Below are positions 27,601 through 35,354 of a stretch of 64,000 nucleotides of DNA, one piece after another. Both the position numbers and the translations under genes were made by a program. Source of the DNA: Bacteroidota bacterium (GTDB lineage Bacteria; Bacteroidota; Bacteroidia; Bacteroidales; F082); assembly GCA_009773165.1 (NCBI GenBank), contig WOUZ01000001.1:1-64000 (forward strand). Reading direction: 5' to 3'. The stretch's first letter is position 1. The number at the start of each line of letters is the position of its first letter. Below the pieces are notes generated by a model, which ran no database searches, had not been told where the DNA came from, and saw nothing but the letters and a program-made list of their open reading frames with translations.

Positions 27601-28042
27601 ATATATTTAGATATATGCCATTGATCTCCAGCCATCTATATGTTCTTCAAATAAAAATATTTTTTACTCATTTGATTTTATTGGTTAAAAACACCTTAAT
27701 TTTGGAAGCATAACCAATTTACAATTTACCTATGAAATCCTTTCTTTTATCAGGGTTTTCAGCGGCCAACCTAACCAACAAAAGCCCATTGGTGAAGGCT
27801 TCGCGCCTTCCTTCCTTCCTTCCTTGCTTCCGCATGAAAGCATCTAATTTGTTTGCCTTTTTACCAACAAAATCTTTGTCTTCAACCTCCAAAGCAACTC
27901 TCAAATTCTCTCTTCTCCACAAAAACAGTCATTCTGGGCTTCAAAAAAATGTATTTGTTTTCAATCCTTTAGCTTTCATGAAAACGAAACTTATCATCCT
28001 TTTCTTTTTCATCTCAAGTGCAGCTTTCGGCCAAATTGATCT
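27601..28042 (+). repeat. Duplicated leader, copy A
   Basis: About 435 bp that recur, with scattered substitutions and small indels, at 30188-30628. The repeat covers the promoter, a ~270-nt leader and the first ~20 codons of an outer-membrane barrel gene. It contains a hairpin GAAGGC-TTCGC-GCCTTC followed by six CTTC-type tetranucleotide units, one degenerate (CTTG). In this copy an upstream ATG (27732) is in frame through the tract with the barrel gene; in copy B it is not. Confidence 0.88.
27697..27704 (+). promoter_or_regulatory. -7 element in leader copy A
   Basis: TAATTTTG, matching TAnnTTTG, 28 nt before the upstream ATG at 27732 and about 275 nt before the preferred barrel-gene ATG. 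Confidence 0.5.
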
Positions 28043-28583
28043 TTATCTGACAGCCGGAGCAGGCACGGGCAATTATTTCAATACGATTGAAAGAGATCCC
28101 AACAAAGCAGGATTTGAATTAAAATCAATTTTAGCTGGAAGCATAGGTGCAGCTATTAATTGGGAAAAATTCACCAGAATCAAACCTTATTTAGGGATTA
28201 ATCTTGTTTTCACGGGTGCTGATCATCACAGCAAGTTTAATTCAGATATAATTCCCAACTACTATATCAGGTATTCTTACATTACCATTCCCATCGGGCT
28301 GCGTATTCCCGTCTACAAGTTTCTTGGCGTAGAGGCCACCTGCGTCAATAATTTTAAGGTTGCAGACAATACCCGAAACATGGTTTATCGTGATGCAGCC
28401 ACTTGGGACATTGGCTTACAACCGGCAATCTACCTCCAACATAAAAGATGGAGGGGCGGTCTGTCTTATTATTTCGGTTTTAAAGACGCTCTTGGTATTG
28501 GTTATCTCGACGATGCTGATTTTCGGTTTTATAACCGTATTTTTCTTTTCAATCTTTCTTATAAGGTGCATTCATTCAAATAA
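27978..28583 (+). CDS. Outer-membrane beta-barrel protein, paralogue 1 of 4
   Basis: A 201-residue protein with a clean signal peptide (MKTKLIILFFFISSAAFGQ, cleavage after Gly18) and alternating beta segments ending in an aromatic-rich strand, as in small porin-like barrels. It shares with its three tandem neighbours the pattern TAGAGxGxY, YITIPIGLRIPVYK, the WDIGLQPAIY segment and a final FRFYNRIFLFNLSYK. The preferred start is the ATG directly before the signal peptide; a longer in-frame start at 27732 would add 82 residues through a tetranucleotide tract and bury the signal peptide. Ligand or role unknown. Confidence 0.82.
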   Translation: MKTKLIILFFFISSAAFGQIDLYLTAGAGTGNYFNTIERDPNKAGFELKSILAGSIGAAINWEKFTRIKPYLGINLVFTGADHHSKFNSDIIPNYYIRYSYITIPIGLRIPVYKFLGVEATCVNNFKVADNTRNMVYRDAATWDIGLQPAIYLQHKRWRGGLSYYFGFKDALGIGYLDDADFRFYNRIFLFNLSYKVHSFK

Positions 28584-28770
28584 AAGGCTACCAATACTTT
28601 GTACTAAATAATGGATTATGATTTAAAATTTGAGGCAACCCTATTTGTTCGAAAAAATCCTGCAGGAAGTTTCTTCTGTTTTTCTTAAAGTTAAAACAAA
28701 GGGGAAAAAGCTGCATTAGAAAAAAATAATTGTGCAGAAATTAGTTGTGGTTATTAAAATTCAGAACGTT

Positions 28771-29385
28771 ATGAAAAAAAATCTTTTATTCATTTTTCTG
28801 GTTTTGGCTTATTCGCTTACTGGCCAACAGGATGTGTATTTAACAGTTGGCGCTGGCCAAAGTCAACACTATAGTTTTGACCACAAGTCACTGGAAAGGT
28901 CGGGGTTTACTTTGAACACAGTAGTCTCACTCAAAATGGGCGCATTAGTGGAGTGGTCAAAATACAGCTTCGTTCACCCATATACAGGTATTCAGTACAC
29001 AATGCTAGGTTCACTTGATAAATTTGGAGAAAACTACCATGTGAATCCAGGCACATCTTATTCATTCACGCACAATTACATAACAATTCCTATAGGTTTT
29101 GGCATCCCTGTTTATAAAGCTTTCGGCGCTGACTTATCCATTTTGAATAGTTTTCAACTATCCAACCGATCAAGTGAAATCATTGCTGCTGAGTCGAGAA
29201 TCTGGGATGTTGCTATTCAGCCAGGGGTCTATGTCAAAATTCTTGGCTGGAAAGCCAGCTTTACCTATTACTACGGACTGAGAGATGTTTTTGGGGTAGG
29301 AATAAAAGAAACGACTGACTTAAGGTTCTTTAACCGGGCATGGCATTTTAATGTTTCTTATAAGCTAAAAACTTTCAAGAAATAA
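28771..29385 (+). CDS. Outer-membrane beta-barrel protein, paralogue 2 of 4
   Basis: A 204-residue diverged member of the same barrel family: signal peptide MKKNLLFIFLVLAYSLTGQ, then the shared DVYLTVGAGQSQ, NYITIPIGFGIPVYKAFG and WDVAIQPGVYVK segments and the C-terminal FFNRAWHFNVSYKLKTF. Unlike copies 1 and 4 it has neither the duplicated leader nor the shared signal-peptide sequence. An in-frame GTG 39 nt upstream is less likely than the ATG used here. Confidence 0.82.
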   Translation: MKKNLLFIFLVLAYSLTGQQDVYLTVGAGQSQHYSFDHKSLERSGFTLNTVVSLKMGALVEWSKYSFVHPYTGIQYTMLGSLDKFGENYHVNPGTSYSFTHNYITIPIGFGIPVYKAFGADLSILNSFQLSNRSSEIIAAESRIWDVAIQPGVYVKILGWKASFTYYYGLRDVFGVGIKETTDLRFFNRAWHFNVSYKLKTFKK

Positions 29386-29463
29386 CTCAAAATCAGCATA
29401 ATTAGTCAATATATTCAAAGGATCAGACAAGTAATAATTTTAAGAATTTGATATATTAAACCA

Positions 29464-30063
29464 ATGAAAACGAAACTTATCATCCTTTTCTTTTTCATCT
29501 CAGGTGCAGCTTTCGGTCAATTTGATCTTTATCTGACAGCCGGAGCAGGCATTGGCAATTACCTTAATAAAATTGAAAGAGATAAAACCCAGGCCGGATT
29601 TGAGTTAAAATCAGTTTTTGCGGGAAGTTTCGGTGCTGATATTAATTGGATTAGGTACTCCAGAATAAATCCTTTTTTAGGAATTAATTTTATTTTTACA
29701 GGAGCAGACCAACATCACCTTTCTGATGTTTTTCCTGAATATCATTTCAGATTTCAATATATAACCGTCCCCATCGGGTTGCGTGTTCCCATATTTAAGT
29801 CTTTAGGTTTCGAAGCTTCGTGCGTTAACAGCTTTCAGATAGCCAATAAAACCAGAAATATTGACCTTCCGAAAACTGCAGCCTGGGATATCGGGGTACA
29901 ACCGGCGATCTATTATCAATATAAAAGCTGGAGAGGTGGTCTGTCCTATTATTTCGGCTTTAATGATGCACTCGGGATCGGATATCTTGGAGAATTGGAT
30001 TTCCGATATTTTAACCGAATCATACTTTTCAACCTTGCCTATCGCCTGTACTCATTCGATTAA
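29464..30063 (+). CDS. Outer-membrane beta-barrel protein, paralogue 3 of 4
   Basis: A 199-residue barrel very close to paralogue 1: the first ~30 codons are nearly identical at DNA level, and the shared YITVPIGLRVPIFKSLGFEASCVN, WDIGVQPAIYYQ and RGGLSYYFGFNDALGIGYL segments follow. It lacks the long duplicated leader; only about 80 nt separate it from the preceding gene. A strong terminator follows, so genes 1-3 can form one transcript while gene 4 has its own promoter. Confidence 0.82.
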   Translation: MKTKLIILFFFISGAAFGQFDLYLTAGAGIGNYLNKIERDKTQAGFELKSVFAGSFGADINWIRYSRINPFLGINFIFTGADQHHLSDVFPEYHFRFQYITVPIGLRVPIFKSLGFEASCVNSFQIANKTRNIDLPKTAAWDIGVQPAIYYQYKSWRGGLSYYFGFNDALGIGYLGELDFRYFNRIILFNLAYRLYSFD

Positions 30064-30088
30064 AAGGTCATAGAAAACCGTCTATATT

Positions 30089-30125
30089 AAAGTCTGCCAA
30101 AACTCTACATGGCAGACTTTTTTTC
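30089..30125 (+). terminator. Intrinsic terminator after barrel paralogue 3
   Basis: Perfect 11-bp stem AAAGTCTGCCA / TGGCAGACTTT around a 10-nt loop, followed by five T. Confidence 0.9.
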
Positions 30126-30187
30126 TGTTCTAAGTATGCAACCAAAATTCCATAGATAAAGCTGAATAACAAAACTCATATTCAAAT

Positions 30188-30628
30188 ATTTATATATATA
30201 CCATTGATATCCAGCCAGCTATATGTTCATCAAATAAAAATATTCTCCTATTCATATGTCTATTTTGGTAAAAAACACCTTACCTTTGAAAGCATAAACA
30301 ATTAACAATTTCTCCATGAAATCCTTTCTTTTATCAGGGTTTTCAGCGGCCAACCCAACCAAACAAAAGCCGTATTGGTGAAGGCTTCGCGCCTTCCTTC
30401 CTTCCTTCCTTCCTTCCGCATGAAAGCATCTAATTTGCTTGCTTTTTTACCAACAAAATCTTTGTCTTCAACCTCCAAAGCAACTCTCAATCTCTCTCTT
30501 CTCCACAAAAACAGTCATTTTGGGATTCAAAAAAATGAATTTGTTTTCAATCCTTTAGCTTTCATGAAAACGAAACTTATCATCCTTTTCTTTTTTATCT
30601 CAGGTGCAGTTTTTAGTCAATTTGATCT
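30188..30628 (+). repeat. Duplicated leader, copy B
   Basis: Second copy of the leader at 27601-28042. It keeps the promoter, the hairpin and six uninterrupted CTTC units (30391-30417). Small indels near 30355-30375 shift the frame, so the upstream ATG at 30316 encodes only a 21-residue peptide ending at a TGA just before the hairpin, leaving about 180 nt untranslated before the barrel ATG. Confidence 0.88.
30281..30288 (+). promoter_or_regulatory. -7 element in leader copy B
   Basis: TACCTTTG, matching TAnnTTTG, at the position equivalent to the copy A element. Confidence 0.5.
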
Positions 30629-31157
30629 GTCGCTCTCCGCTTCAGGTGGATTGAGCAAACTGAATGGTCAAAGATTTCAAAATGAGAACATCGAAAGTAA
30701 TTTTCGATTTTCTACCGGACTTGATCTGCTCGTGCAGCTGAACAAAAACAAACACATTCAACCCTTTGCCGGTTGCTCCTTTTATGTTCTACAAAGCAAT
30801 CTCGTTTATCCGCAGGATTGGAGCTATGTGGAAGAGGATAACCATTTTAGGTTTAACTTTCTACGAATTCCCATAGGTATTGATGTGCCGGTATTCAAAC
30901 AGCTTGGCATACGATTAGCACTAGTCAATGGCTTTTTGGTGGGAGGAATCGAAACGAATCCCGAAGCAATAAAATACGAATTTGGGCTTCAACCAGGCAT
31001 CAGTTACAGCTTTGATAAATGGAAAGTCGGCTTGAATTATTACCATGGTCTCACCGATGTTTTTAGTCAAGCTGAACTTTTGGAAAATACAAATTATTGG
31101 AAAATTACCAACAGAGCGGTGTACCTTACAGTTGGATATAAGTTGTTCGCGTTTTAG
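30564..31157 (+). CDS. Outer-membrane beta-barrel protein, paralogue 4 of 4
   Basis: A 197-residue barrel with the same signal peptide as paralogues 1 and 3 (MKTKLIILFFFISGAVFSQ) but a clearly different mature sequence (DLSLSASGGLSKLNGQRFQN). It still keeps the family pattern LRIPIGIDVPVFKQLGI, YEFGLQPGISY and a C-terminal AVYLTVGYKLFAF ending in Phe, as barrel proteins do. The identical leader and signal peptide joined to a diverged mature part is what recombination between cassettes would produce. Confidence 0.82.
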   Translation: MKTKLIILFFFISGAVFSQFDLSLSASGGLSKLNGQRFQNENIESNFRFSTGLDLLVQLNKNKHIQPFAGCSFYVLQSNLVYPQDWSYVEEDNHFRFNFLRIPIGIDVPVFKQLGIRLALVNGFLVGGIETNPEAIKYEFGLQPGISYSFDKWKVGLNYYHGLTDVFSQAELLENTNYWKITNRAVYLTVGYKLFAF

Positions 31158-31232
31158 GCTTTGAACTGTCAACCTGATACTGTTTTTTTAACGAGGCTAA
31201 TTTTTCCTGCCTCATTCATCAGGTTTGTATGC

Positions 31233-31277
31233 TTAACCGTGTAATTTTAAACTTGAAGTTTAAAATTACACGGTTAA
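31233..31277. repeat. Perfect 45-bp palindrome
   Basis: Two 22-nt arms (31233-31254 and 31256-31277) are exact reverse complements around a single G. The sequence is AT-rich, with TTAACCGTGT at the outer end. It lies between the convergent barrel paralogue 4 and cysteate synthase-like genes. It may be a bidirectional terminator, but the near-zero loop and lack of a flanking T run on one side are unusual; a protein-binding or cruciform site is possible. Confidence 0.9.
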
Positions 31278-31386
31278 ATCGATTTTTTCTACTTCTATGG
31301 TGTTAAGGATTGCGCTTTAGCTATAATCTAAATTTTTAAAGCACAATAGACTTTCATCATAGGCATTCGGTTGAAAGGTTTGTGTA

Positions 31387-32685
31387 TTACCATTTTAGTT
31401 GTTCCACCTTTTGCCTAATCTTTTCAGTTGGAGTGTCGGCAGGCAGAATGAGATCGGGTGTCAGATAGGTGAGTTGGTGTTCCGCTTTGTAACGTGCTTC
31501 GCCTCCGCCGGTGATATTGAGCATCACAGTGGAATGCTCAGGAACACGACCTGCTTGCACAGCCTGAATCAGCGAAGCCACTGCCACAGCAGCAGCCGGA
31601 TGTATGTCGCTTCCTTCCAATGCTTCAAACAAAGCTGCCGCCGAACGTGCTGCTTCGTTGTCAACCAACAAAACATCGCCACCGGCATCCATCATAGCAT
31701 CAAACAAGCCACCAATGATCGGATAAGGCGGTTTTCGGTTTGAAAGTACCTTGGCGTCAATCTCTTCCACATGTTGACGGGCTTCGGCATCATCGTACGG
31801 CAGCATAGCTCTCGAACTTGCTTTCCAGGCTTCATAGATAGGTTGAAAAGGGGCATTTTGCGAAATCATCAGCTGCATCTTATGATTTCCAAATCGTCCG
31901 TCGGCAATCAGCCGGAGGTTAGCTTCCCAGGCGGCAATTGCACCGGTTCCGCTGCCTACAGCCTGAAAATAAAAGTCAGGTATACGACCGATAAAAGTGG
32001 TAGCTGAAAGCATTGTCGTGCCCATTCCATCGCGTCGTGCAACGTTTTTTGCACCTCCTTCGGCATAAAAACCTTCAAAACCACAAATGATGTTCGACAA
32101 GTGGATGGCATCGAAATAGTCGCTCCCTTTGGGTGTACACACAAGTTTCACACATGCATTCAGCGGACTGTCGAACCACAGTGCATCGAGGTTGTCCTCA
32201 GGCACGCAGAGCAGCAGCGGAATTTGATTTTCGGAGCATACTCCAGCAAAAGCCCGGGCCGTATTACCGGCCGAAGCCACTACAAGCACTTTTTGCTGCA
32301 TATCGGCTGTCATCCTTCCACACACAGCATAAGCCTCTGTTTCTTTGAAAGAGCAGCTTGGCATCTGGCCTCCTTTTTCGGGCCACCAACCGCTATATGT
32401 GATATATAAATTAGTTAATCCCAGGTATTTGGCCAACGACTCACTTCGGTAAGTGACAGGAGCTGAAGATCCTTTGAGCATACGTCTGACTGGAAGCCAG
32501 TCGGAAAACTTATACAACCCCAGACGCTCATCGCCTGTAACGAGCTGCTGTTTTTGGTAAACAGCGCGTATCAGGCCAGGCTGTGTTTCGCCGGGAGCTT
32601 CGAGCAGCCACCCGCTATCATCGAAAATTTTATGAGAATGCACCGACTGTAGCTGGTAAGTGGTAGGTTGAAAAAGTTGTTCCAT
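31387..32685 (-). CDS. Cysteate synthase-like PLP enzyme (threonine synthase family)
   Basis: A 432-residue fold-type II PLP enzyme. The PLP lysine is in MPSCSFKETEAY, which resembles cysteate synthases rather than the threonine synthase form, and the phosphate-binding VVASAGNTARAFAGV and the C-terminal LNITGGGEARYK follow. Cysteate synthases make L-cysteate from O-phosphoserine and sulfite, first known from coenzyme M synthesis in Methanosarcina; in Bacteroidota cysteate feeds the capnine/sulfonolipid pathway. A start 37 codons further upstream was rejected because it has no family counterpart and spans the promoter. No other sulfonolipid gene is adjacent. The family call is from remembered motif similarity; a threonine synthase paralogue of other function is the alternative. 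Confidence 0.75.
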   Translation of the reverse strand: MEQLFQPTTYQLQSVHSHKIFDDSGWLLEAPGETQPGLIRAVYQKQQLVTGDERLGLYKFSDWLPVRRMLKGSSAPVTYRSESLAKYLGLTNLYITYSGWWPEKGGQMPSCSFKETEAYAVCGRMTADMQQKVLVVASAGNTARAFAGVCSENQIPLLLCVPEDNLDALWFDSPLNACVKLVCTPKGSDYFDAIHLSNIICGFEGFYAEGGAKNVARRDGMGTTMLSATTFIGRIPDFYFQAVGSGTGAIAAWEANLRLIADGRFGNHKMQLMISQNAPFQPIYEAWKASSRAMLPYDDAEARQHVEEIDAKVLSNRKPPYPIIGGLFDAMMDAGGDVLLVDNEAARSAAALFEALEGSDIHPAAAVAVASLIQAVQAGRVPEHSTVMLNITGGGEARYKAEHQLTYLTPDLILPADTPTEKIRQKVEQLKW

Positions 32686-32703
32686 GCAGGGGATTATTTT
32701 TTG

Positions 32704-32711
32704 CAAAAATA
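32704..32711 (-). promoter_or_regulatory. -7 element for the cysteate synthase-like gene
   Basis: Minus strand TATTTTTG, 18 nt before the chosen ATG; part of a divergent promoter region with 32797-32804. Confidence 0.55.
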
Positions 32712-32796
32712 CAAACTTCATCGGGATACCATAGCTTGCTTTGACTGAGAACGGGCCGGCTTTGACTGAAAAAAAGATTTCCAGCAGGAAAAACAA

Positions 32797-32804
32797 TATC
32801 TTTG
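32797..32804 (+). promoter_or_regulatory. -7 element for the DUF2179 gene
   Basis: TATCTTTG, a full TAnnTTTG match, 24 nt before the ATG at 32829. Confidence 0.55.
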
Positions 32805-32814
32805 AAGCCTAATC

Positions 32815-32820
32815 AGGAGG
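32815..32820 (+). promoter_or_regulatory. Unusual Shine-Dalgarno sequence
   Basis: AGGAGG, 8 nt before ATG 32829. A full-strength SD is rare in this window and decides this start over the in-frame upstream ATG at 32802, which would overlap the -7 element. Confidence 0.75.
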
Positions 32821-32828
32821 TGTTCATC

Positions 32829-33440
32829 ATGACACAATTAGTTATGCTACAGGAATTCTTTGGGGTAGAAATGTACAACTGGGTCGTACTCCCCTTATTG
32901 ATTGCTTTTGCACGTATTCTGGATGTTACCATTGGAACGGTGCGGCTTATCTTTGTCTCACGCGGATTGAAAAACCTTGCTCCGCTGCTGGGTTTTCTTG
33001 AAGTCATCATCTGGCTGCTGGCTATAGGGCAGATAATGCAACAGCTTGACAATTTTATGTCTTACATAGGTTATGGAGCTGGTTTTGCCGCAGGAAATTA
33101 CATCGGTATTTTGCTTGTCGAAAAAATGTCGATCGGCACTGTCGTCATTCGTATCATTCCCCGTTTAGATACTACTGAGTTGATAGCACATCTTCGCGCA
33201 GCTAATTACGGTGTTACCACAATGGACGCAGAGGGAAAAACAGGGCCAGTCAAAATACTTTTCAGCATCGTTAAAAAGAAAGACTTAAAGGATGCTTTGG
33301 AAATCATTAACACACACAACCCCAACGCTTTTTATACCATCGAAGAGGTTCAAAAAGTAAACGAAGGATATTTCAGGAATTCCCATCACAAAGGATCAAT
33401 TTTGGGGAATATGTTTTCAACAACACAACTGAGAAAGTAA
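32829..33440 (+). CDS. UPF0316 membrane protein (DUF5698/DUF2179)
   Basis: A 203-residue protein with three N-terminal membrane helices (about 14-34, 40-62, 66-92, including the family segment ARILDVTIGTVRLIFVSRG) and a C-terminal cytoplasmic DUF2179 domain of about 80 residues with the end pattern NPNAFYTIEEVQKVNEGYF. The family is widespread and uncharacterised. It leads a run with a small cytoplasmic protein and a TlpA thioredoxin. Confidence 0.9.
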   Translation: MTQLVMLQEFFGVEMYNWVVLPLLIAFARILDVTIGTVRLIFVSRGLKNLAPLLGFLEVIIWLLAIGQIMQQLDNFMSYIGYGAGFAAGNYIGILLVEKMSIGTVVIRIIPRLDTTELIAHLRAANYGVTTMDAEGKTGPVKILFSIVKKKDLKDALEIINTHNPNAFYTIEEVQKVNEGYFRNSHHKGSILGNMFSTTQLRK

Positions 33441-33505
33441 AATAATGCTGACAAATGAACGATTTGCATGGTTTTTGCGTTTAATGGTTAATTGAAACTT
33501 TTAAC

Positions 33506-33919
33506 ATGGAAAACGAAGAATTTAAAAAACAAATTGACGAGCTGTTTCGTCTGTTTAATAAACTCATGGAAAAGCATCCTATGGATGAAATGCCCGGCAT
33601 CAACAAAATGCAAATCGAACAGATGCGGCTGTTTCTCAAGAATTATGAGTTTATGAAAGACCAGATCACCTATGAGATGATGGGTCAGATGAACGAACCT
33701 GTGAAACAAATGATTGGCATGTTTATCAAACAGTTACGTGATGAATTAGGTGAAAACGACTGGGAAACGACAGAAGAAGTGAAACTGCCTGAGAAATCGG
33801 TTAGTATAGCTGCTATTGATGAAAAATTACGCAAACCAGGCCTGACCGAAGTTGAGATTGACCGTTTGCTCGATGAAAGGGCACAACTCGTTCTGCTTCA
33901 GCAAACAACAGGTCAATAA
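33506..33919 (+). CDS. Conserved-looking small acidic helical protein, unknown
   Basis: A 137-residue, highly charged, helical protein with no signal peptide. The N-terminal ~85 residues are methionine-rich (MDEMPGINKMQIEQMRLFLKN, cut at 20 elsewhere) and the C-terminus ends in a helical hairpin (TEVEIDRLLDERAQLVLLQQ). No family is recognised. It starts 65 nt after the UPF0316 gene and ends 27 nt before the TlpA gene, so it is probably co-transcribed with both. Function unknown. Confidence 0.7.
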   Translation: MENEEFKKQIDELFRLFNKLMEKHPMDEMPGINKMQIEQMRLFLKNYEFMKDQITYEMMGQMNEPVKQMIGMFIKQLRDELGENDWETTEEVKLPEKSVSIAAIDEKLRKPGLTEVEIDRLLDERAQLVLLQQTTGQ

Positions 33920-33946
33920 CAATATAGCATCACAAGCAAAAAACTT

Positions 33947-34561
33947 ATGTCTGAATACATCAGAAAACGCTGGCAAACCTATTGGAAAACAAAAAGCTGG
34001 TTCAGTAAACTTACCGACTTAATTTTTATTCTGCTGCTCGTTGGCATGCTTATTCCTGCCAGCAGAAAAGAAATTAGTGCCTTTATGGCAGGTTTGATGG
34101 CAAGCTCCCCAAAAAAAATCGAAAGCAACGAGCAACAAACACTTGACGCACAGGCATGGTCGTGGCAACTGCTTGATGGATCAGGAAATAAGGTGACGCT
34201 GGAACAATTTAAAGGAAAAACTATTTTTCTCAATTTCTGGGCCACGTGGTGCCCGCCCTGCATTGCCGAAATGCCCGACATACAGGAGCTTTACAATGGC
34301 TACAGCGACAAAGCTGTGTTTTTACTCGTCAGCGACGAAGATGCTCAAACCATCCAAAGCTTTATGGACAAGAAAGGCTATCAAATGCCTGTTTACCGGC
34401 AGCTTGGAGGTATTCCTGAGATTTTTTTAACCAACAGCATTCCTACAACCTGGGTGATCGATCCCAGCGGCAAGATTATTATCCGTAAAACAGGCGCAGC
34501 AAAATGGAATAGCGAAGCGATGCAGAAAACCATTCAGTCGCTTTGGGAAAGTCAAAAGTGA
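33947..34561 (+). CDS. TlpA-family thiol-disulfide reductase
   Basis: A 204-residue membrane-anchored thioredoxin. One N-terminal membrane helix (about 22-38) places a periplasmic thioredoxin-like domain starting near residue 65. The active site is FWATWCPPCIAEMP (Cys102, Cys105), and the cis-proline is in NSIPTTWVID. Proteins of this group reduce cytochrome c apoproteins or other periplasmic thiols. The Bacteroidota have many paralogues; the specific substrate is unknown. Confidence 0.92.
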   Translation: MSEYIRKRWQTYWKTKSWFSKLTDLIFILLLVGMLIPASRKEISAFMAGLMASSPKKIESNEQQTLDAQAWSWQLLDGSGNKVTLEQFKGKTIFLNFWATWCPPCIAEMPDIQELYNGYSDKAVFLLVSDEDAQTIQSFMDKKGYQMPVYRQLGGIPEIFLTNSIPTTWVIDPSGKIIIRKTGAAKWNSEAMQKTIQSLWESQK

Positions 34562-34600
34562 TTTTTAACAAATCATAGGTTTCTGATAGGTTGTTTGTTG

Positions 34601-34608
34601 TATCTTTG
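34601..34608 (+). promoter_or_regulatory. -7 element for the outer-membrane protein gene
   Basis: TATCTTTG, 38 nt before the ATG at 34647. Confidence 0.55.
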
Positions 34609-34646
34609 TGTTTTCAACGTAAAATCCATATCGAAAAATTGCATAT

Positions 34647-35312
34647 ATGAAGAAAGCAGGGTTATTGGTTGCGTTTTTAGCGATCTTATTCACGGCACAA
34701 TCACAGTTGATTACCAGTAAAACAAGTAAAAATATTTCGGTCGGCTTCGATGTTTACACCGACATCCTTACCAAAGCGCCTGCCGGTATCGATTCACGGG
34801 TGATCAATCAGGGCTTCAGTTTTTCAACAACTTATAACTTCAAAGTGGGTGAAAGCAAGCATATTTTTGCCCTCGGTGCAGGAATCAGGACACATAATTT
34901 TTACAGCAACAGCCGTATCGATAATGTAAAAGCCGACACTATTGTTTTCACTCCAATTGACGAAGACTTAAACTACAAACGAAGCAAAATTGGGTTGGTC
35001 TACATTGATATTCCTGCTGAATTTCGTTTTAAGTTTAAGGAAAACTGGAAAATTGGTATCGGTTTCAAGATGGGTATTGCTATCGACAGCAAGTCAAAAT
35101 ACAGCGGACAGATAGTAGAAGGTGGTCCTTACCGTCTTATCAAAGAAAAACGCATCAACTCACTCGAAAAATACACCTTTGGACCCACACTTCGTATCGG
35201 TTACAAATGGATGAATGTTTATGCATTCTACCAGCCAACAAGGACGTTCCAACGCGAATTAGGTCCTGAAATGTATCCACTTTCAGTAGGGTTGACGATT
35301 ACTCCTTATTAA
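34647..35312 (+). CDS. Outer-membrane beta-barrel protein
   Basis: A 221-residue exported protein with signal peptide KKAGLLVAFLAILFTAQSQ and an alternating hydrophobic/polar beta pattern (GVYIDIP-type strands such as IGLVYIDIPAEFRFKF, GPTLRIGYKWMNVYAFYQ) ending in VGLTITPY. Overall it fits the outer-membrane beta-barrel (porin-family) group, and is unrelated in detail to the four-paralogue cluster. It has its own promoter and faces the PAP2-like gene. Role unknown. Confidence 0.78.
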   Translation: MKKAGLLVAFLAILFTAQSQLITSKTSKNISVGFDVYTDILTKAPAGIDSRVINQGFSFSTTYNFKVGESKHIFALGAGIRTHNFYSNSRIDNVKADTIVFTPIDEDLNYKRSKIGLVYIDIPAEFRFKFKENWKIGIGFKMGIAIDSKSKYSGQIVEGGPYRLIKEKRINSLEKYTFGPTLRIGYKWMNVYAFYQPTRTFQRELGPEMYPLSVGLTITPY

Positions 35313-35354
35313 TTCCTAAAGGAGTTTCTCAGCGAATGCTCTTTTTTTTTTGAA

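Noticed and set aside
27719-27922. Minus-strand 67-residue frame, with a similar one at 30302-30508
   Set aside because: Both lie in the duplicated leader, so similarity comes from the duplication; ends diverge after the indels, no promoter or family match.
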